Source of the DNA: Nematostella vectensis
Taxonomy: Eukaryota; Cnidaria; Anthozoa; Actiniaria; Edwardsiidae
Direction of reading: 5' to 3'
Length of the DNA stretch: 64,000 nt
NCBI RefSeq assembly: GCF_932526225.1
Contig: NC_064037.1
Span: 5,228,703 to 5,292,702, forward strand
This document shows positions 22,290-37,200 of this stretch, piece after piece. The translations under genes were made by a program, and so were the position numbers. The notes under the pieces were generated by a model. That model was not told the DNA's origin. It worked only from the letters and a program-made list of their open reading frames with translations, and did no database searches. Position 1 is the stretch's first letter. Each line of letters begins with the position of its first letter.

Positions 22290-25200
22290 ATGGTGGATTT
22301 CCTTGCGGAAAACAACGCTTGCGGACAAACCATTTTAAAGCTCGTAAGCAGAGGAAATGCAATCGTCGCTGAGCTCCTCCGGCTTTCAGAGTTTGTGCCT
22401 CCCGTGTTTAAGCTAGAAAGCAGAGAAGAGCGAGAGAAATATGCAGAAATCTTGGCTGATTTTTCGTACTTCAAGGGCCCAGATTACTACGAGCACAAGA
22501 TCGATTCTAGACCGGTAGGTAAACATCCAATAAAGAAATAGAAAGTTGATTTACTTCATCTGCTGTTTATTTCTGTCGTTTTTTCCAACCATTTTAACTT
22601 AGATAAGAAGAACTTTATGATTATTGGTGTTGTTTTGTACCTATCGTAATGAAGTGCAACGGGGAACCGCGAGGGGGGGGGGGGGGGGGAGGTTGGAGGG
22701 GGGAAGCCTGTCTTTTTCGGGGTCAAAGTCGGGCCTTAGTTATATTTTTGGGGGTATCTGAGAAAGAAAAAGTTGTTTTTCTATAAGATAGTACTTTAAA
22801 TGGGTTTCAAAAAGGTTTCTGTGAGCTAACATTTTCTAGACTATCTTATACTTCGGACTGCTAAACAAAACACTTTGACAATTTGTCATTCGAGTCTTTG
22901 TTATATGATGGAATAATTATTCTCGTATTCAGTTACACATGCACCATGTGCCTTTCGTTTTTGAGTCACAACTGCATACCTGTCAACTCTCCCGCATTAG
23001 GCGGGAGTCTCAAGATTTGGGGCCCCTTCTGCCGCTCTCCCGCGTTGAGCACCAAATCTCCTGCTTTTTAGCAATTTTTATCGCTTCCAAAAAATTATTC
23101 TATAGAAAATTGTCATTTTGCCTATTTTCAATTATTGAAAATATTTGAAACAATAATTCCTTTGCGTAGCAATATTAATCTAACACCCTTGTGAGATCAA
23201 TAAGTGGATTTGTTCGTGAGAGCTTTCTATACTGCAAACGCCAGCAAGGCTAAACCCACCCCTCCCCCTAAAAATGAATATAACCCACCCCCCCAAATAT
23301 TCTCAAGCCTTGAGATTTTCAGAGGTTGACAGGTATGCAACTGTGTTTTGGTGGACGTCAATCATAACTTCAGAATTCTGCATCTTACACAGCTTTAGAC
23401 GATCACAACCAAACTACATCAAAGGGGATCGCCTTCTTAGCAACAGTCCCTGAGAAAATACAGATGAACACAAAGCCAGCAATTAAATAAAGTTCGAATT
23501 GTTTTTTAGCTTTGCATTGTTGATTTAGTGCGTATGTGCATATGTATCTTTTGTCTTTTTCCTGACACCTGGTGCTTGGTGCCACTGTAACTGCGAAATG
23601 AGCATTCCTAACATTTTTTGTGATTTTGCAATTTAAGAGGCAGCTTCTCTTTGCTTTTTCAAATGGGGAAGAAAGTATGTTTTAGTGAATCAATGTATAA
23701 TGAAACAATTGAATTTTTTGATATCCTGAGTAAACAATGTCTCACCTAGTGGAATCTCCTACTGATATTATTATTGTTTTTATTGTTGTTTATTATTGTA
23801 GGAGCTGCAGGATCTTGATGAGGAATTTCGTGAAAACCACCTTGAAATTCTCACCAGGTTTTACAAAGCATTTGAGAGTGTCCACAAATATGTTGTGGAT
23901 CTAAACAGGTATGCACTCACATTAAATAAAAATCCGTAATATTAGCATGCCCATTTCAATTTTAAGTTAACCCCCACAGAATTGAGTTGAAACACAGTTT
24001 GCAGTAACGTTTTCTTTAGATCTTATTTGTAAATGGTTTCTTTTTACTGTTAAATCAAATTTTTGTTTTACTTTCCTCTTGTTTCTGGTACATTCATTGT
24101 TTACCTCTAGATTCCTTGAAGACTTGGACGAAGGAGTGTTTATCCAGCAAACACTCGATAGTGTCCTTCTAAATGGAGATGGGAAACAGTTGATGGTAAT
24201 AAACCTATTTTTTTTTCATATCCCTAAAGTGGTATTTGCACGTTGAAGAGTGATTTTAGTGTAATTTTGGCAATCTCAAAAACAATCTAAATCATGTGGA
24301 ATAGTTCAAGTAATTATATCTTACAGAAAAAAATATGAAATTATTGTGGTTTGAGTGCCTCCTAGTGAGCAGATGGATACTTTTAGGTTTCAGAACAGGC
24401 TATACAGAACCTTTTACTCAAATTGCTTAAATCAATCAACTAGATCCTTTGCATCAAATCCCTTTAATGGATTGGTTTACTTCTATTTATCATGCTTGGG
24501 GGAAGAATCAGGAAGATTTTACATTGATTTTACTGTTTTATAACACACTAATTTGCAACATTTTATCATGCTAATTTAAGTGTGGCATTGATTTTCTATA
24601 GTAAGGCTAGATTTTTCCCTAGCCCTTCTGGATGTCAAGAAAACATCTCACTTATTTTTGTGGATTTTCAGTGTGAAAGTCTTTATCTTTATGGGGTGAT
24701 GCTTTTGGTGATTGACATGAAGTTTGAAAGTGATGTTCGAGAACGTATGCTAGTCTCCTACCACAGATATTGGTGAGTATGTGAGCAGTTACCAACCAGG
24801 GATGGGAGGAGCATGTTGTTCAGATGGGAGTGTCTGCTCTGTTTAAAAAAATTTTTTGGGTATCTGAGAGCTAGGGAAAAATATCATCACACAGTAAAAC
24901 AGGGGGCAATGGCTTATTTGTTGCAAGCATTCAAAAACCCCCCTCACCCTTTCCTCTTGTCTGCCCTGGACTTTATTTATATTCATCTAATTGTTGCAGA
25001 TGAATGTAAATTTCTGACTTTTCTGACCCTCAATTAGTGAGGGGAGAGCTAGATTGTCTTTGTCATAGTCTGTGCAAGGGTATTGAACCAGCCAAGACTT
25101 GTGTTTTTACATGCGTTTATTTTACCATTCACTAAAACATAGAAATACATGAATAATGAAAAGAAAAACATAAAATATTAAGAAAAACAACTAAAATACA

Positions 25201-28200
25201 ATGATTACTGAAGATACTTACAACACCGTGGATCCTTTCATGTCTACTGGCTGACTGACTTTTACAAGGATTTGGGTTGCTTTTATACATAAACAAGGCT
25301 ATCCACTTGGGTTAATACTATAACTCAAACCTCTCTGTGTGTCTCCACAGTGCTGCAAGGGCTGATGTTGACTCCAACTTGGATGATGTTTGTAAACTGC
25401 TCCGTAGCACTGGCTTCTCTGTCGTACCAGGTGCCAAGCGACCTGCAAAGTACCCTGAGGACTACTTCAGGTGAGGTGACGTTAGTCTATAAGACTTTGG
25501 TTATGCAAGATGCAGGTACTGTGTAAAACACCCTTTCCTACTGCCAATGGCCATGCAATGCCTCACTAAAAGGTAAATCATTAAGAAAAATTGCATATTT
25601 CACACCTCTTCTCATGTACAGTAAAATAGATACTAGTCTTAGTGCTTATTCTATTTTCTATATCATGAAGAAGGCGTTTATTAAGCATGTTGCTTATTGG
25701 AAGCTGGGCATTAAACATTTCTCAATAATACAATATCTATACTTGTGCATGCCACTTTAACAAACCCTGGCTAGCCTAACCTTGGCCTATTTGTGTTTTT
25801 TATACGTAGTCTTAATATTGACTCTCAAGTTTTCTACATGAATTGAGATTACTCTTACTTTATTATTACCAATTTAACTGGAAAAGGACAGACTATCATC
25901 TAGAAGGCAGTATAAATACTGTACTCACACTATTATACAGGGCCTCTGACATGATGCGTAGATGCGGATCCGCAACCTAGACAATTTTCCGCAACTTCCG
26001 CACCTTTAGCCGTTTTTCCACAAAATTTTGGTTCTTTCAAGAAATTTAACAAAAAATTTGCAATACACTATATTGTTAATTGTTTTTAGTTCAAAACGCA
26101 AAAAAATGGGAAAGAAGCAGTTGTTTTTATACTTTTTATATCACGATTTTGCGACAATGTCAATTCATCAGATAAAGTCTAGGTGTTACAAGTATGTAGC
26201 TGACGTAGTAGACTGAGTTCTAGCCCCATTTCACATTCCTCTTTTTCAAGTTAAACCTCGCATATGTTGCTCACCATTATCCACTGTAAACTAAAGCATG
26301 GAATTAACACAAAAGAGATATCACATTACAGAGCAAAAAATATATATTTATAAGAGAAAGATTAGAAAGATTATGTTGTTGGTTACCACATACGATAGCA
26401 TAACCGCGGTTTGCAAAGAAATGCCATGGTGCGAATTCATACTAGTGTAAGTCCCAACCCATACGGCGCGTTCCTGCCGTGCCATTTTGCGTTGTTGTTT
26501 AACTAATATCAAGGATTTATTACGATATCCTAATATAGACTTTCTTGTAGACCGTATAGATTGATTCAAATGAGGTGTAATTTTGATATTTGTGTATTAC
26601 AGTATATAGATAAAAATCAACGACTATCATGCAATTAGATATGTCACATATCCTGTACCTGAAAGTGAGTAAAAAAAGAGGTTGATCTTCCCCCCCCCAA
26701 AAACAAAAGACCCACCACCACCCAACCCCCCTAGAAATATGCAAAAGTTGCAATTCCGCGAAATTTCGATTTTCGTCCGCAACTTTCAACCCATAATTTC
26801 TGCAAAATTAAAGATTTTTTCCCATCCAGTCATAGGCCCTGTATGATATATGTTGTCTTTTTTCCATAGCCGCATTGAAATTTCTAAGACATTTGTTGAC
26901 ATGCTAATTGGAAGACTACGTTCTGATGATGTCTACAACCAGGTATGTGTGTTGGCTGCTTTTAGCGCAGCTCTCGCTCTAGCAAACCAAACATTTTTTT
27001 AAACTTAAATGACTTTGTTTAATTAGTTGTGAATTGCTTTGAAAATGCTAAACTCAATGAGATGAAAGTGGAAGGAACATAAATTCAATCAAACTATTGA
27101 AATAATTAAAGTTAAAAGGGAAGTAACAATACAGCTGCCTGTATTCAAAATGATCACAAACTAGTTATGATTACCACTTGTTTGATTTAGTTAGATAGGA
27201 TGAGTAGGTGAGATCAATAGAACTAATTAATTACAAATACAAATTTAATTGATGACAATTCAATTGGCTATGCATGGTACTAGCTATGGTTTTTTTTAGA
27301 TGATTCCATCATACTGTAATCTAGAAAAGATTCTATACTAATTTTTCCTTTGCTACAGATTTCTGGGTATCCTCTTCCTGAACACCGGAGTACAGCACTT
27401 GCCACCCAGGCATCCATGCTGTTTGTGATACTGTACTTTGCACCAGAGATACTACACAGCCAACAGGCAAAGATGAGAGAAATTGTGGACAAACATTTCC
27501 CTGATAACTGGGTCAGTTCTCCCCTCTTTTTTTTTTACTTCTTTTCCATTTCTTTTTTATCCCTTTTCTTTATTTCTTTTTAATTATTTCTTCCTCCCTT
27601 TAGTCCTACAATTTTTTTCAAAGCTCCCCTGTAACCTTTGTTTCTTTCTAGGTGATCAGTATCTACATGGGGATCGTAGTTAATTTAGTTGAAGCTTGGG
27701 AGCCCTACAAAGCAGCAAGAACAGCCTTGAACAACACTCTGGACAGTAACAATATAAAAACACTGGTATGTACAAGCAGCCCTGTGATGCTTCATATTAT
27801 TTATAATAGAAACCCATGGGTCAGAATCTAGTGATTTACCCCGCAACCAGCAAATCTGTGAACAGCTGAAATCTTTATGGAATGTTTGTTCAAAATGTAT
27901 AAACTATGACTAAATTCTCAGTTGTGATTCATTTTTCTGGGGCTCTTTCATAACAAAAAGGTTACAGTATATTACATTGTAAAAGTTTTTACACACAATA
28001 TTTCTGAATTTTGCATTTTCAAGAAATAAAAGAAACTACTTTACCTTAACCATTTGTGAATACCCATAAATAATACATTTTTTTTAATTTGCAGGCAACA
28101 AAGACAAATGCCAAAGTTCAGCACCTAAACAAAGAAGTAAGTGACTAATAGACTGAGTATTTTGTTAAATCTTGTCCCCTTTATTCCTTGCTATATGGGT

Positions 28201-31200
28201 ATCCCTTCCCTTTCCCATCCATGTCCTTTTTCTAAATTGTTCCCCCATGCTTTCCGGTCCATCTTCGTTTTTTCATTTTTCCTCCTTGCTTTCCCATCCA
28301 TTTACGTTTTTCCATTGCTTATCTTTGCATCTTTTTTCAGGCAGTATTTTTGTAGGTCCAGAAGCAAGAAAACACAAATGCTTGTGCATTCCTCTCCCAA
28401 ATTCTCATGTTTCTTATTTACCATCATTGGCTGCAGGAATGTATTTTCTATGCATTCTTTGTATCCCCCTCCCCTCTTCATTGTGATACATTTTCACTTG
28501 CAATTCTCCACTAGAATAATATGCTTTATGGCTAATGACTATCCCCTCATGTTTTCATCTCTCTCCTCCTATCCATTTCATACTAATCTTGAAGTTCTAT
28601 TATATGACCATAGGTGTTGAATTACCTAAAGGAAGGCTTCCTGGTCGATGAGTATGTACTCGACAACATTCCTAAACTCATGAACTGCATGCGAGACTGT
28701 AACGTCGCTCTTAGATGGCTTATGCTGCACACCTGTGATGGTACGATTCTATGTTTATGAAATTGTCTATTTGGAAATACAGGGAGTTACTGTCCAATCC
28801 GTTGTATCGCGATGCCGAATTTTCAAAACACTGATTTGTTTTTGTCTTTTGGGATTTTCTGTTCTGCCAGTCAAATTATTCCAAGCCAATTAGATTCTTG
28901 CCATCTCTTACCTAGTGCAGTTGCCTGGTTTCTGTCGCAACACTGTCTGATTTTCGTCCAAAGGATAGCCAGAAAGTGCACAAAGTGAGACTCTGATTTG
29001 CTCAGAATGGTTTTACAGACGGAACAGAAAACCAAAACAAATCGTGTTTTGAAAACGCGGGTCTCGATACAACGGATTCAACAGTAAGCAATTCTTTGAT
29101 TAAGATCCAGGCAAGGTGGAGAGGTGAGGGTTAGGAGGGACGATTGGGAGAAGTAAAAAGAGAGGGGTCCTAAGGGGGGTAGGGGGAAGATGGTCGAGGT
29201 AGGGCGTAATAGGGAAGAACGGGATAACAGCTGCAGAGTGTAGGACGGTAAGAGAGACGTGTTTAGTTCAGTTGTTGTTTTTCTTCTGTAGCGTTTGACT
29301 CGTTCAAGAGATGTCGAGCTATCAAAGAGCTTGTCACGACTGCAGGATACTCCCCGAGGGCGGTATTCGAGCTGCTGCTCAACACAGCACAGTTTGAATT
29401 AAACTTAAAAGAGGTGAGAGAGAGATAGCAAAAAGCACGGAACGTCACAGTTTTGCGGATGCCTAGTATACATTTTTTTATAAGAACCTTTTTTGTGTGT
29501 ATAGACAATGGTCGAACCACTGATTTTAGCCTTTGATACTAAAATATAAACACTGCATTCAGTGGCGGATTTAGTGGGATGGTTTACGGGGTCCCCCCCC
29601 CTTTGGGCTGCCATATGTAACAAAAAATGTTACTCCCTCCCTCCTTTGTCACTGAGCCACCCCCCACCCCCCCCTTTAGCGAAAAGCTAGATCCGCCTCT
29701 GACATTAGTACAAACTTAGGCCGCCCTTAGGCTTATTAAAGCTTTTATGGTAGTTTAAAAAGAACCTTGTACCTTTCAGACGTGAATTGAGACCGGGATT
29801 AACGGTGAAAAATACAGTATAACATAGTGTAGAGAATACAAATAGGGGGAAGAATAAGCTCTTTTTTTTTATAAGAACCCTATAAGATAGAATTCTTTTA
29901 ATACGAACGTCCAGTCTTAGATTTCACCATATTCTAAGAACATGCCAAGAACATGTCGGGGCTCAGATATAGCAGCAAAATATTGTTTTGTTAGTGTGAT
30001 GCGCTTTATGAATTATTTGACTGCAGACAGCAATAAAGTTCACTGGTGCCAGTGATATAATTTGACTACTCTCTTCACAGACGAGAAATGAATTCTGGGA
30101 GGCTTTAAGCAATGGATTTATAATCTTGTTACTTGTTGTGGGTTATTTCAGATACATTTACTTGAATACGAGTAAAAGCTTTAAGTTATTTTTTAAAGTT
30201 TTTTTTAGAAACTCCCGAGTCTTTGTTGAATTGTGTTGCAGATGTTCAAGCAGATGCTTGCTAAGAAGCAGGGAACATGGGAGAAGAATAAAACTGAAGG
30301 GATCGACCGAATGACGGAGCTATCCGAAGTGTTTTCCGGGACCAAGCCTCTCACAAGAATCGAGAAAAACGGTAATAAAAAAAACCTGGGAAATTTACAG
30401 CTCTGTTTTACACTCGTTTTCAGTAGCGTGTGCACTTGGGACCGCTAACCAATAAGAGAGCACCGAAAAGCACCAGGCGTCAAGAAAGCAAACAAGGGAT
30501 ACTAACACGCATACGCACTAAATCAACAACGACGCAAAGCTATGAAACAATTCCAACTTTATTCAATTGCTGGCTTTGTGTTTATCGGTATATTCTCGGT
30601 AACGGTAGAGATAGGACGGTAATTCACTCAGAATAATGATGCAAAATTAAAAAAAAAACTCATGATTGACGTCCACCAAAACACAGCGGTGACTCGTAAA
30701 CAAACGGGATATGGTGCACGTGACTGGAAACGCGTATAAAGCTCCTAATACCATACAACCTGGCGCTAGCAGCCCTTTAAAAAAAAAGTGGACAGAATGT
30801 CCATATTCAGCCGTATAGAACTCGTTTTTTTTGTTGTTTTTTTTATTCATAAAATATCCTCCAAAATCTGGTTCTAAACCAATTATTTTTAGTGTGAGAA
30901 CCCTAGCGGAATACAAGAAGAAAATAGAACCATTCCATTATAGACGTTAACTAAGGGGAACAATGATGAAATCGTGTATGTTGTCATTCCCCACAGAAAA
31001 TATATCTCACTTTCTTATGATGTGCTTTTGTAAAAAAAAAAAAAATCCCAAACTTGCTAGACTTTCACTGTCTCTTTTACATTTTCTCTCCGTGATTTTC
31101 CGGTCATCTGCAATGCTTGACTTTTCCGCCCTGCATTTATTTTCACCTCGAACAAATTATAGAAACAACAACACAAGACAAATTTTGGTGTTCCATGTCA

Positions 31201-34200
31201 AAATGAAATACAAAACGTTTCACAATGAGAAAAAGAACTCTGCAGTTGTGTTAGATGCACTGCCGATGTCTAGGGTATAACAAAGTGAGTATCGGGTCCA
31301 AGCAGATGCAGAAAAGCTTTGTCATATGTAAAACTAAGATGAATTGCAAATCGGAGCATTTGTCTTTTAAGAGGAAATTGCTCTAGGCAGAAATGCACTT
31401 CGTTTTGATACTTTAGTGGTCTTTTTGGTATTCCTGATTCCCTTGCTTTTTTGCTTTTTTAAAAATTCTTATCATACCTTAACCTAGTGCAGATTGGCGC
31501 TCGGGAAGAATCGGTTCACGGTTCAACAAATCTTTAGTATTTGTATAGCGCAATTTTTAAACCTCTAAATACAGGTTAACGAAGTGCGGTGAGAGACGGG
31601 ACCTTAGACTTTGTGCTCATCTAAGAAGCAAGGAATTCATATACTATTTACTCCAATATGATTTTAGTACACCTGAAAAAATCCCACGTTGAACCGACCC
31701 GAGTTTGAACCCTCTGGCTCGAGAGACTTTGTTTTATTTATTTGTTTTTGCTAGAGTTTGAATCAAACCTCCTTTATTTCCTTGTCAGTTCTATGCGCTT
31801 CTTAGGCCTAATTTTAATTTTTCAGTCGACCATTAACTTGAATGATGCACACGGTAGATTGTCAGCGCGATCACCGTGAAAAACCCACCGCCGTTTTCTG
31901 CGAAAAAACAAAACCCACACGCAGGCTACTTATATTGTTAAGCTATAAATCAACACTAGGATAAAAAGGTATGACGTATGTCGTATGGGAAGCATAGTAG
32001 TCTCGCTGACGTAATTCCCTTTTCTTTCGCTGGAAAGGAAAGACTATATTTAAAGTATCTTGGAATAATGATTTATTCAAAACTTTTCCTTCAAGGACAA
32101 ATTATGTGAAGAACTCATTATGCAAACATTTGAAATAGTATTGCACAGAGGATACGAAGTATGCATTAATACGAGCCTTCAATCCATAACCATTAAGCTC
32201 GGATATTATGTTACAGGATACTTGGGTTAAAACTAACCCTATTAATTGCTCATTTTGATTTTGATTTTAAATTCTTTTTATAGGAAATCTTAATCTTTTT
32301 TCTTCTTCTTTTTCTTCTTCTTCTTTTCTTCCACATTATTTTGCCATTGTACTTATATTTTATTCTATTCTTTCCGCCTCGATTAGCACCGCTATTTTCG
32401 GATATGCATTACGAAAAACTATATCCTTTTTTATGTGATAAACTGAACTGAACTGAGCCGAACAATGATTCGTCAGAATTCAATAGCAATATTTGTGGAG
32501 AATTTTTCTTTTTTTAGTTTTAATATAAAGTGTGCATTTGCGGTAACGTGATATCCTGCTGTGTGAATATTTTATTCGTTGTGTAAGTTCCTTCACCTGC
32601 AGTAAAGCTCACGTGTTTCTTTTAAGCCCATTTTGTACTCAGACCCGCTTTGCGCGCAACTTCACTTGTTCCTCCAAGTCGACTGGTAGGATCCTCCACT
32701 TGCTAGCTAAACATGAACCAGTCCAGCCAAAAAAACGTCTCCTTTATAGATACCGTGTGTAAAAGCCATGCCAAAACAATATGGAAGATACAAAACAGCA
32801 AGAGTTTACAATCGGGGTTCCATGCAGTGGTCGCTTATTCTCTTCCCGTAGACATTTTCACCATTTTTTTCAACAGTATCATTATAGTGACTGTGCTACG
32901 AAAGCCGCAGTTTCGAGAACTCAACCAAATGCTGGGTTTGGTTTGTCTGGCAGTTTCTGACCTCGTGGTGGGCGTGCTGATACAACCACTTTTCATCGCG
33001 ATATTTGTGAACATGCTTAGAGGCCATTTGGACTGTGGCTTGTTGAAAGCCATGAATTTCATCTACACCCTATCTAATGGACTGCGGCTCGTTTCACTCT
33101 TTGCCGTAAACGGTGATCGATTCCTTATAATCCAGTTTCCGTATTGGTACGGTGCATCGATAACCAATAGAGTCTTTATAGTCAGCTGGTGTTTCGCTGT
33201 GTTGGCTTTTGATTCAGTTGGAGTACTTATGCAAACCCAGCTAGACCATACAAATCACATTACCTACACGGTGGCATCAGCCTTTGGTCTTCGCGTTATC
33301 ATGTGGGGATGTTCCATCGCAGTGTATATTACAGCAAGAAAACACCAGAAACGCTTAGCTGTCGCCCCTGGCCCGGCAGACGCGGAAGGCATCGAGGATC
33401 GCAAAGCCAGGCTAAGAAACGCAAAACATGGAAAAGTGATCTGTTTTGTAACTCTTTTTCACTTTGTGATTTTTAGTTCTGCGGCAATTTTGATCTCTAT
33501 ACATATTGGTAAAATGGACCCACCCTGTCCCGCGTTCAAGGCGATTTCCTCAGCTCTCGCCAATGCTCTGGTCAACACGGAATCAATGATTAACCCACTC
33601 GTCTATGGCTTTTGTCTGAAAAGAATAAGACAGGCGGTTAGAAAACTATTCTGCGGTGGACATAGACCGAATGATAGCAGCATTCGCATATAAGAGATGG
33701 ACTGACGGTGATCGGTAATCGGTGAAAGGTGAACGAAGAAGAAGAAGAAGAAAATCAAAGCTCGAACTTATTTTAAAATGTCTGAAGTCTGGAGGCTCTG
33801 ATACCCAGGTTATACCATGTTACTCCATTTCAAAATGTAGTAATAAAAATAGTATTTGAGCCTTTCGATGGACAAGTAAAAGCGCACATGGCATTTTCCG
33901 AATATTGCGACATTAAGCAGAAGTTTGGATATAAAAGCTAATACATTTTCCTGTTTACGAAAATAAAATATTATTTGGGATCATAGTCTCTTGATTAAGT
34001 CTATTCATAAGAAAGATACAGAATCGATATTCGATTTCTTGAATGAGTTTACGCATATTTCAGTATTACTAATAACGTGCCAAATGTACTATGCTTCTGC
34101 CAGTCATATGATGATGGACTATATGATACCCTTCCCTGCATTGAAGCCTCTAAAATGGCCGAAATTTATTTGAATCAAATTTAAGATTGACCAAGCACAG

Positions 34201-37200
34201 GTGTTAGACTAAAAGACGTGTATTTGTCGAGTTCTCGACTTCTTGGGTATTGGATCCCGGAAAAAATAAGTTAATTTTTGTTCAATTTTCGGCAAACCCC
34301 AAAAAGTGGCATTTTCCTACACCACAAGAGAAAAAGAGAAGCTAATTTTAACACTTTATATAAAAAAATTAAATCCGAGAAACACAACGAATATATTTTA
34401 ACTGATATGAAATTTGCAAATGCAAAGAGAAAACACCTGCACTAAAAAGTTATTTTTGAGTCTTCTTTTTTGTCAAACCTATCCATGGCTTAATAATGCC
34501 GGCAAACAAATTTGATTATATTTTGTAAACTTTATCTACTATTTCTGAATTTTTGTTTAATTTTCAGCAAACCCCAAAAAGTGGCATTTTCCTACACCAC
34601 AAGAGAAAAAGAGAAGCTATTTTTTAATATTTTATAATAAAAAAATTAAATCCTAGAAACACGACGTATTTTTTCAAATGTTGAAACCAGCTAAATTCAC
34701 GTATTTTTATCGCTTGTAGTGTTAATGTTTTCTTCTTAAATAATCAAGCCCTTTTTATTGTTAGAACCTTCTTGTTTTTACCCTAACTTCCGTTCCCTTA
34801 TCTACGTAAACGGCATGTTCATTTGACCCATATAACTCAGTCCTTTCCATCTTTTTGGCCGAACTGATGCAAGCCAATCACCTTATATAGAATGTAACAA
34901 CCTTGCTTTTCCTTGTGTCAATTTGCATGTTTCATCTGTATTGCTTTCATTTCGGAAAATAAAGCTGTTGTTGTTATATTGTTGTTGTTTATTCTCAATC
35001 AGCACCCATTCTTTTGTATTATGCCATCATTTGCGATTTTATCCTTAATTCCGTTCCCATATTTCCCAGTTGAAAAGTATTAAAAATAGAATAAATAAAT
35101 AAAATAGCAATAAAAATAAATAAATAAAAACAAGACAATTGTCACCATTGCTTTATTTACTGTATTGCTTGAAGTCTCCAATTTCTTTGTGCGTTTTCCC
35201 TCGCCATAAGAAGTATTCTCAGTTATCTAATATCTAATGTCTAATATTTATACTAATACCAAGTCCGTCTGCTGTTTATTATATGTAGATAGTTCTAGTG
35301 TTCTGAGCTCTCTTTGTTCGCCATAAAAGGGCAAAAACATATACTCATCATATAGGACCCTTCGTATCTACTTATAAGCCGAAAACTAATTTGACGAATG
35401 GAACGGATGAAAGCTCGTGTATTGAACGTGTTTATCTAAATCAAGGTTTGTTAGGTTCAAGTGTCGCTGAACAGATGTCCAAGGATATGCGTATAAATGG
35501 GCAAGCAATAAAACTTTTTCAAAGAATATGACTTAAGAACATCGATTACGTTTGTTCCATCATCTGCAGAAGAGTTGTAGATTCAGAAAGATTCAGACCA
35601 ACGTTAATATATAGATTTAGGATCCACCTAAGGCGAAACACAAATGATTTGATTTTTTAAACATATATTGAAAATAGAGTTTTTCGGTAAACCGTGCATT
35701 ATATACTTTTAATACGACCCGGCCACAATTTTCCAAGAGAGGATGCATGATAAAATCACAGTATATAAAAGTACATAGGTTTTAAGAGATATATTGATTT
35801 CTCTTTTTTGAGGTATATTTTGGTGTGTTTCGCTAAAGGCCCAAGGCCGTTAGCGAAACTAGAACGACCGTATAAACAACACCAAAAAAAGCTCATGTCT
35901 ACTTATTATTGCTATGACTAAAGTTCCAGCTAACGGACCTATAGAAGGATTTCTTGCTCATGATTTATCATCGTCAAATAGCTACGTCAAACGGTTCTAT
36001 TTGAGTCAGATATGAAATTTGCAAGAGCAAAGAGAAAACACCTGCACTAAAAAGTTGTTTTTGAGTTTACTTTTTTGTCAAACCTATCCATAGCTTAATT
36101 ATGCCGGCAAACAAATTTGATTATCTTTTGTAAAATTTATCTAATATATATAGTATCTGGCTTTCTATATCTCTAGTACCGTTAACATGCTCAAGTCCTT
36201 GCTTTGATTCCAACCAAGTTGAAGATAATAGCGGACATTCATATGAATCATGGAATAAATAAACAAAATCTGTTGGGAAGCGGAATATGAAAGACTACTG
36301 AAAAGCTGTAGAAAAACTAAAATACTTTTTTTCGGGTAGAAATGCAATGCTTAGAGGGCATGCTGTTTTACACGAAGGAAAGGCTCAAACGGGCAGGGAG
36401 GGAAATATATATATAGTTTTGTTCGTGTTTTTTCTTTTCTTCTTCCCTCTTTCTATTACTATTTGAATTCCAACAATATCTTGATTTTGCATAAAGTTTT
36501 AATGAAGATAAAAATATCGTGTTCTCTCTGGTGCTGCTTATAAATACCATATTTCAGAAAAAAATATGCATTTCATAACATTTCGGCGTGTGACAGAAAG
36601 ACCTTTTTCCTCCCTATAGAGATAACTGGAAAAAAAGAAAAAAACTTTGACTGAATCCAGTGAAATTATTCGATCCATATTCAATTGTTATGAATAAGAC
36701 TCTCCTCAATGACCTAAAAGATTAAATTGACCGTGTACTTAATGGAATTAATGCGGTGTTTCAGAAAATCTGCAGGCGTGGTTTAAAGAGATGTCAAATC
36801 AGATTTCTTCCCTGAGCTATGAGGACTCCACATCAGCTGGAAGGAAGATGGTGCAACTCATACAAGCTTTGGAAGAGGTAATCACAGTGGGTTTTTACAG
36901 AGAAACCGTGCTTTGCAATAAACATTGACCACTAGGCAAAATGACGACCAAATGATTGAATTGAGCGCGAAGCGAGGATTTGGTATGTTTTATTCAATAT
37001 TTGAAGCTTTTATTTCTTACCAAACTAACGTATTTTAAGCCCTTTAAACCAAGTGTTTAGCTTCAGGCTTTATTGTAAAACGAACAAAAACTTTCTAGCA
37101 TTTGACGCGCTCAAATTCCACCATCTGGAAATCGGCCCATTCAGTTTAAAAATGGCATTTTGAAAAATAACCATTCAGCCAATTGTATTTATTTTCCCAG

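Noticed and set aside
28141-28620. 159-codon Phe/Pro/Ser-rich frame after WASHC5 exon 9
   Set aside because: It is a T/C-rich intron between verified exons 9 and 10; the composition reflects pyrimidine tracts.
30438-31280. Small plus-strand frames in WASHC5 intron 12
   Set aside because: They have no domain, poor context and A-run interruptions, and they lie upstream of the nested GPCR without splice support.
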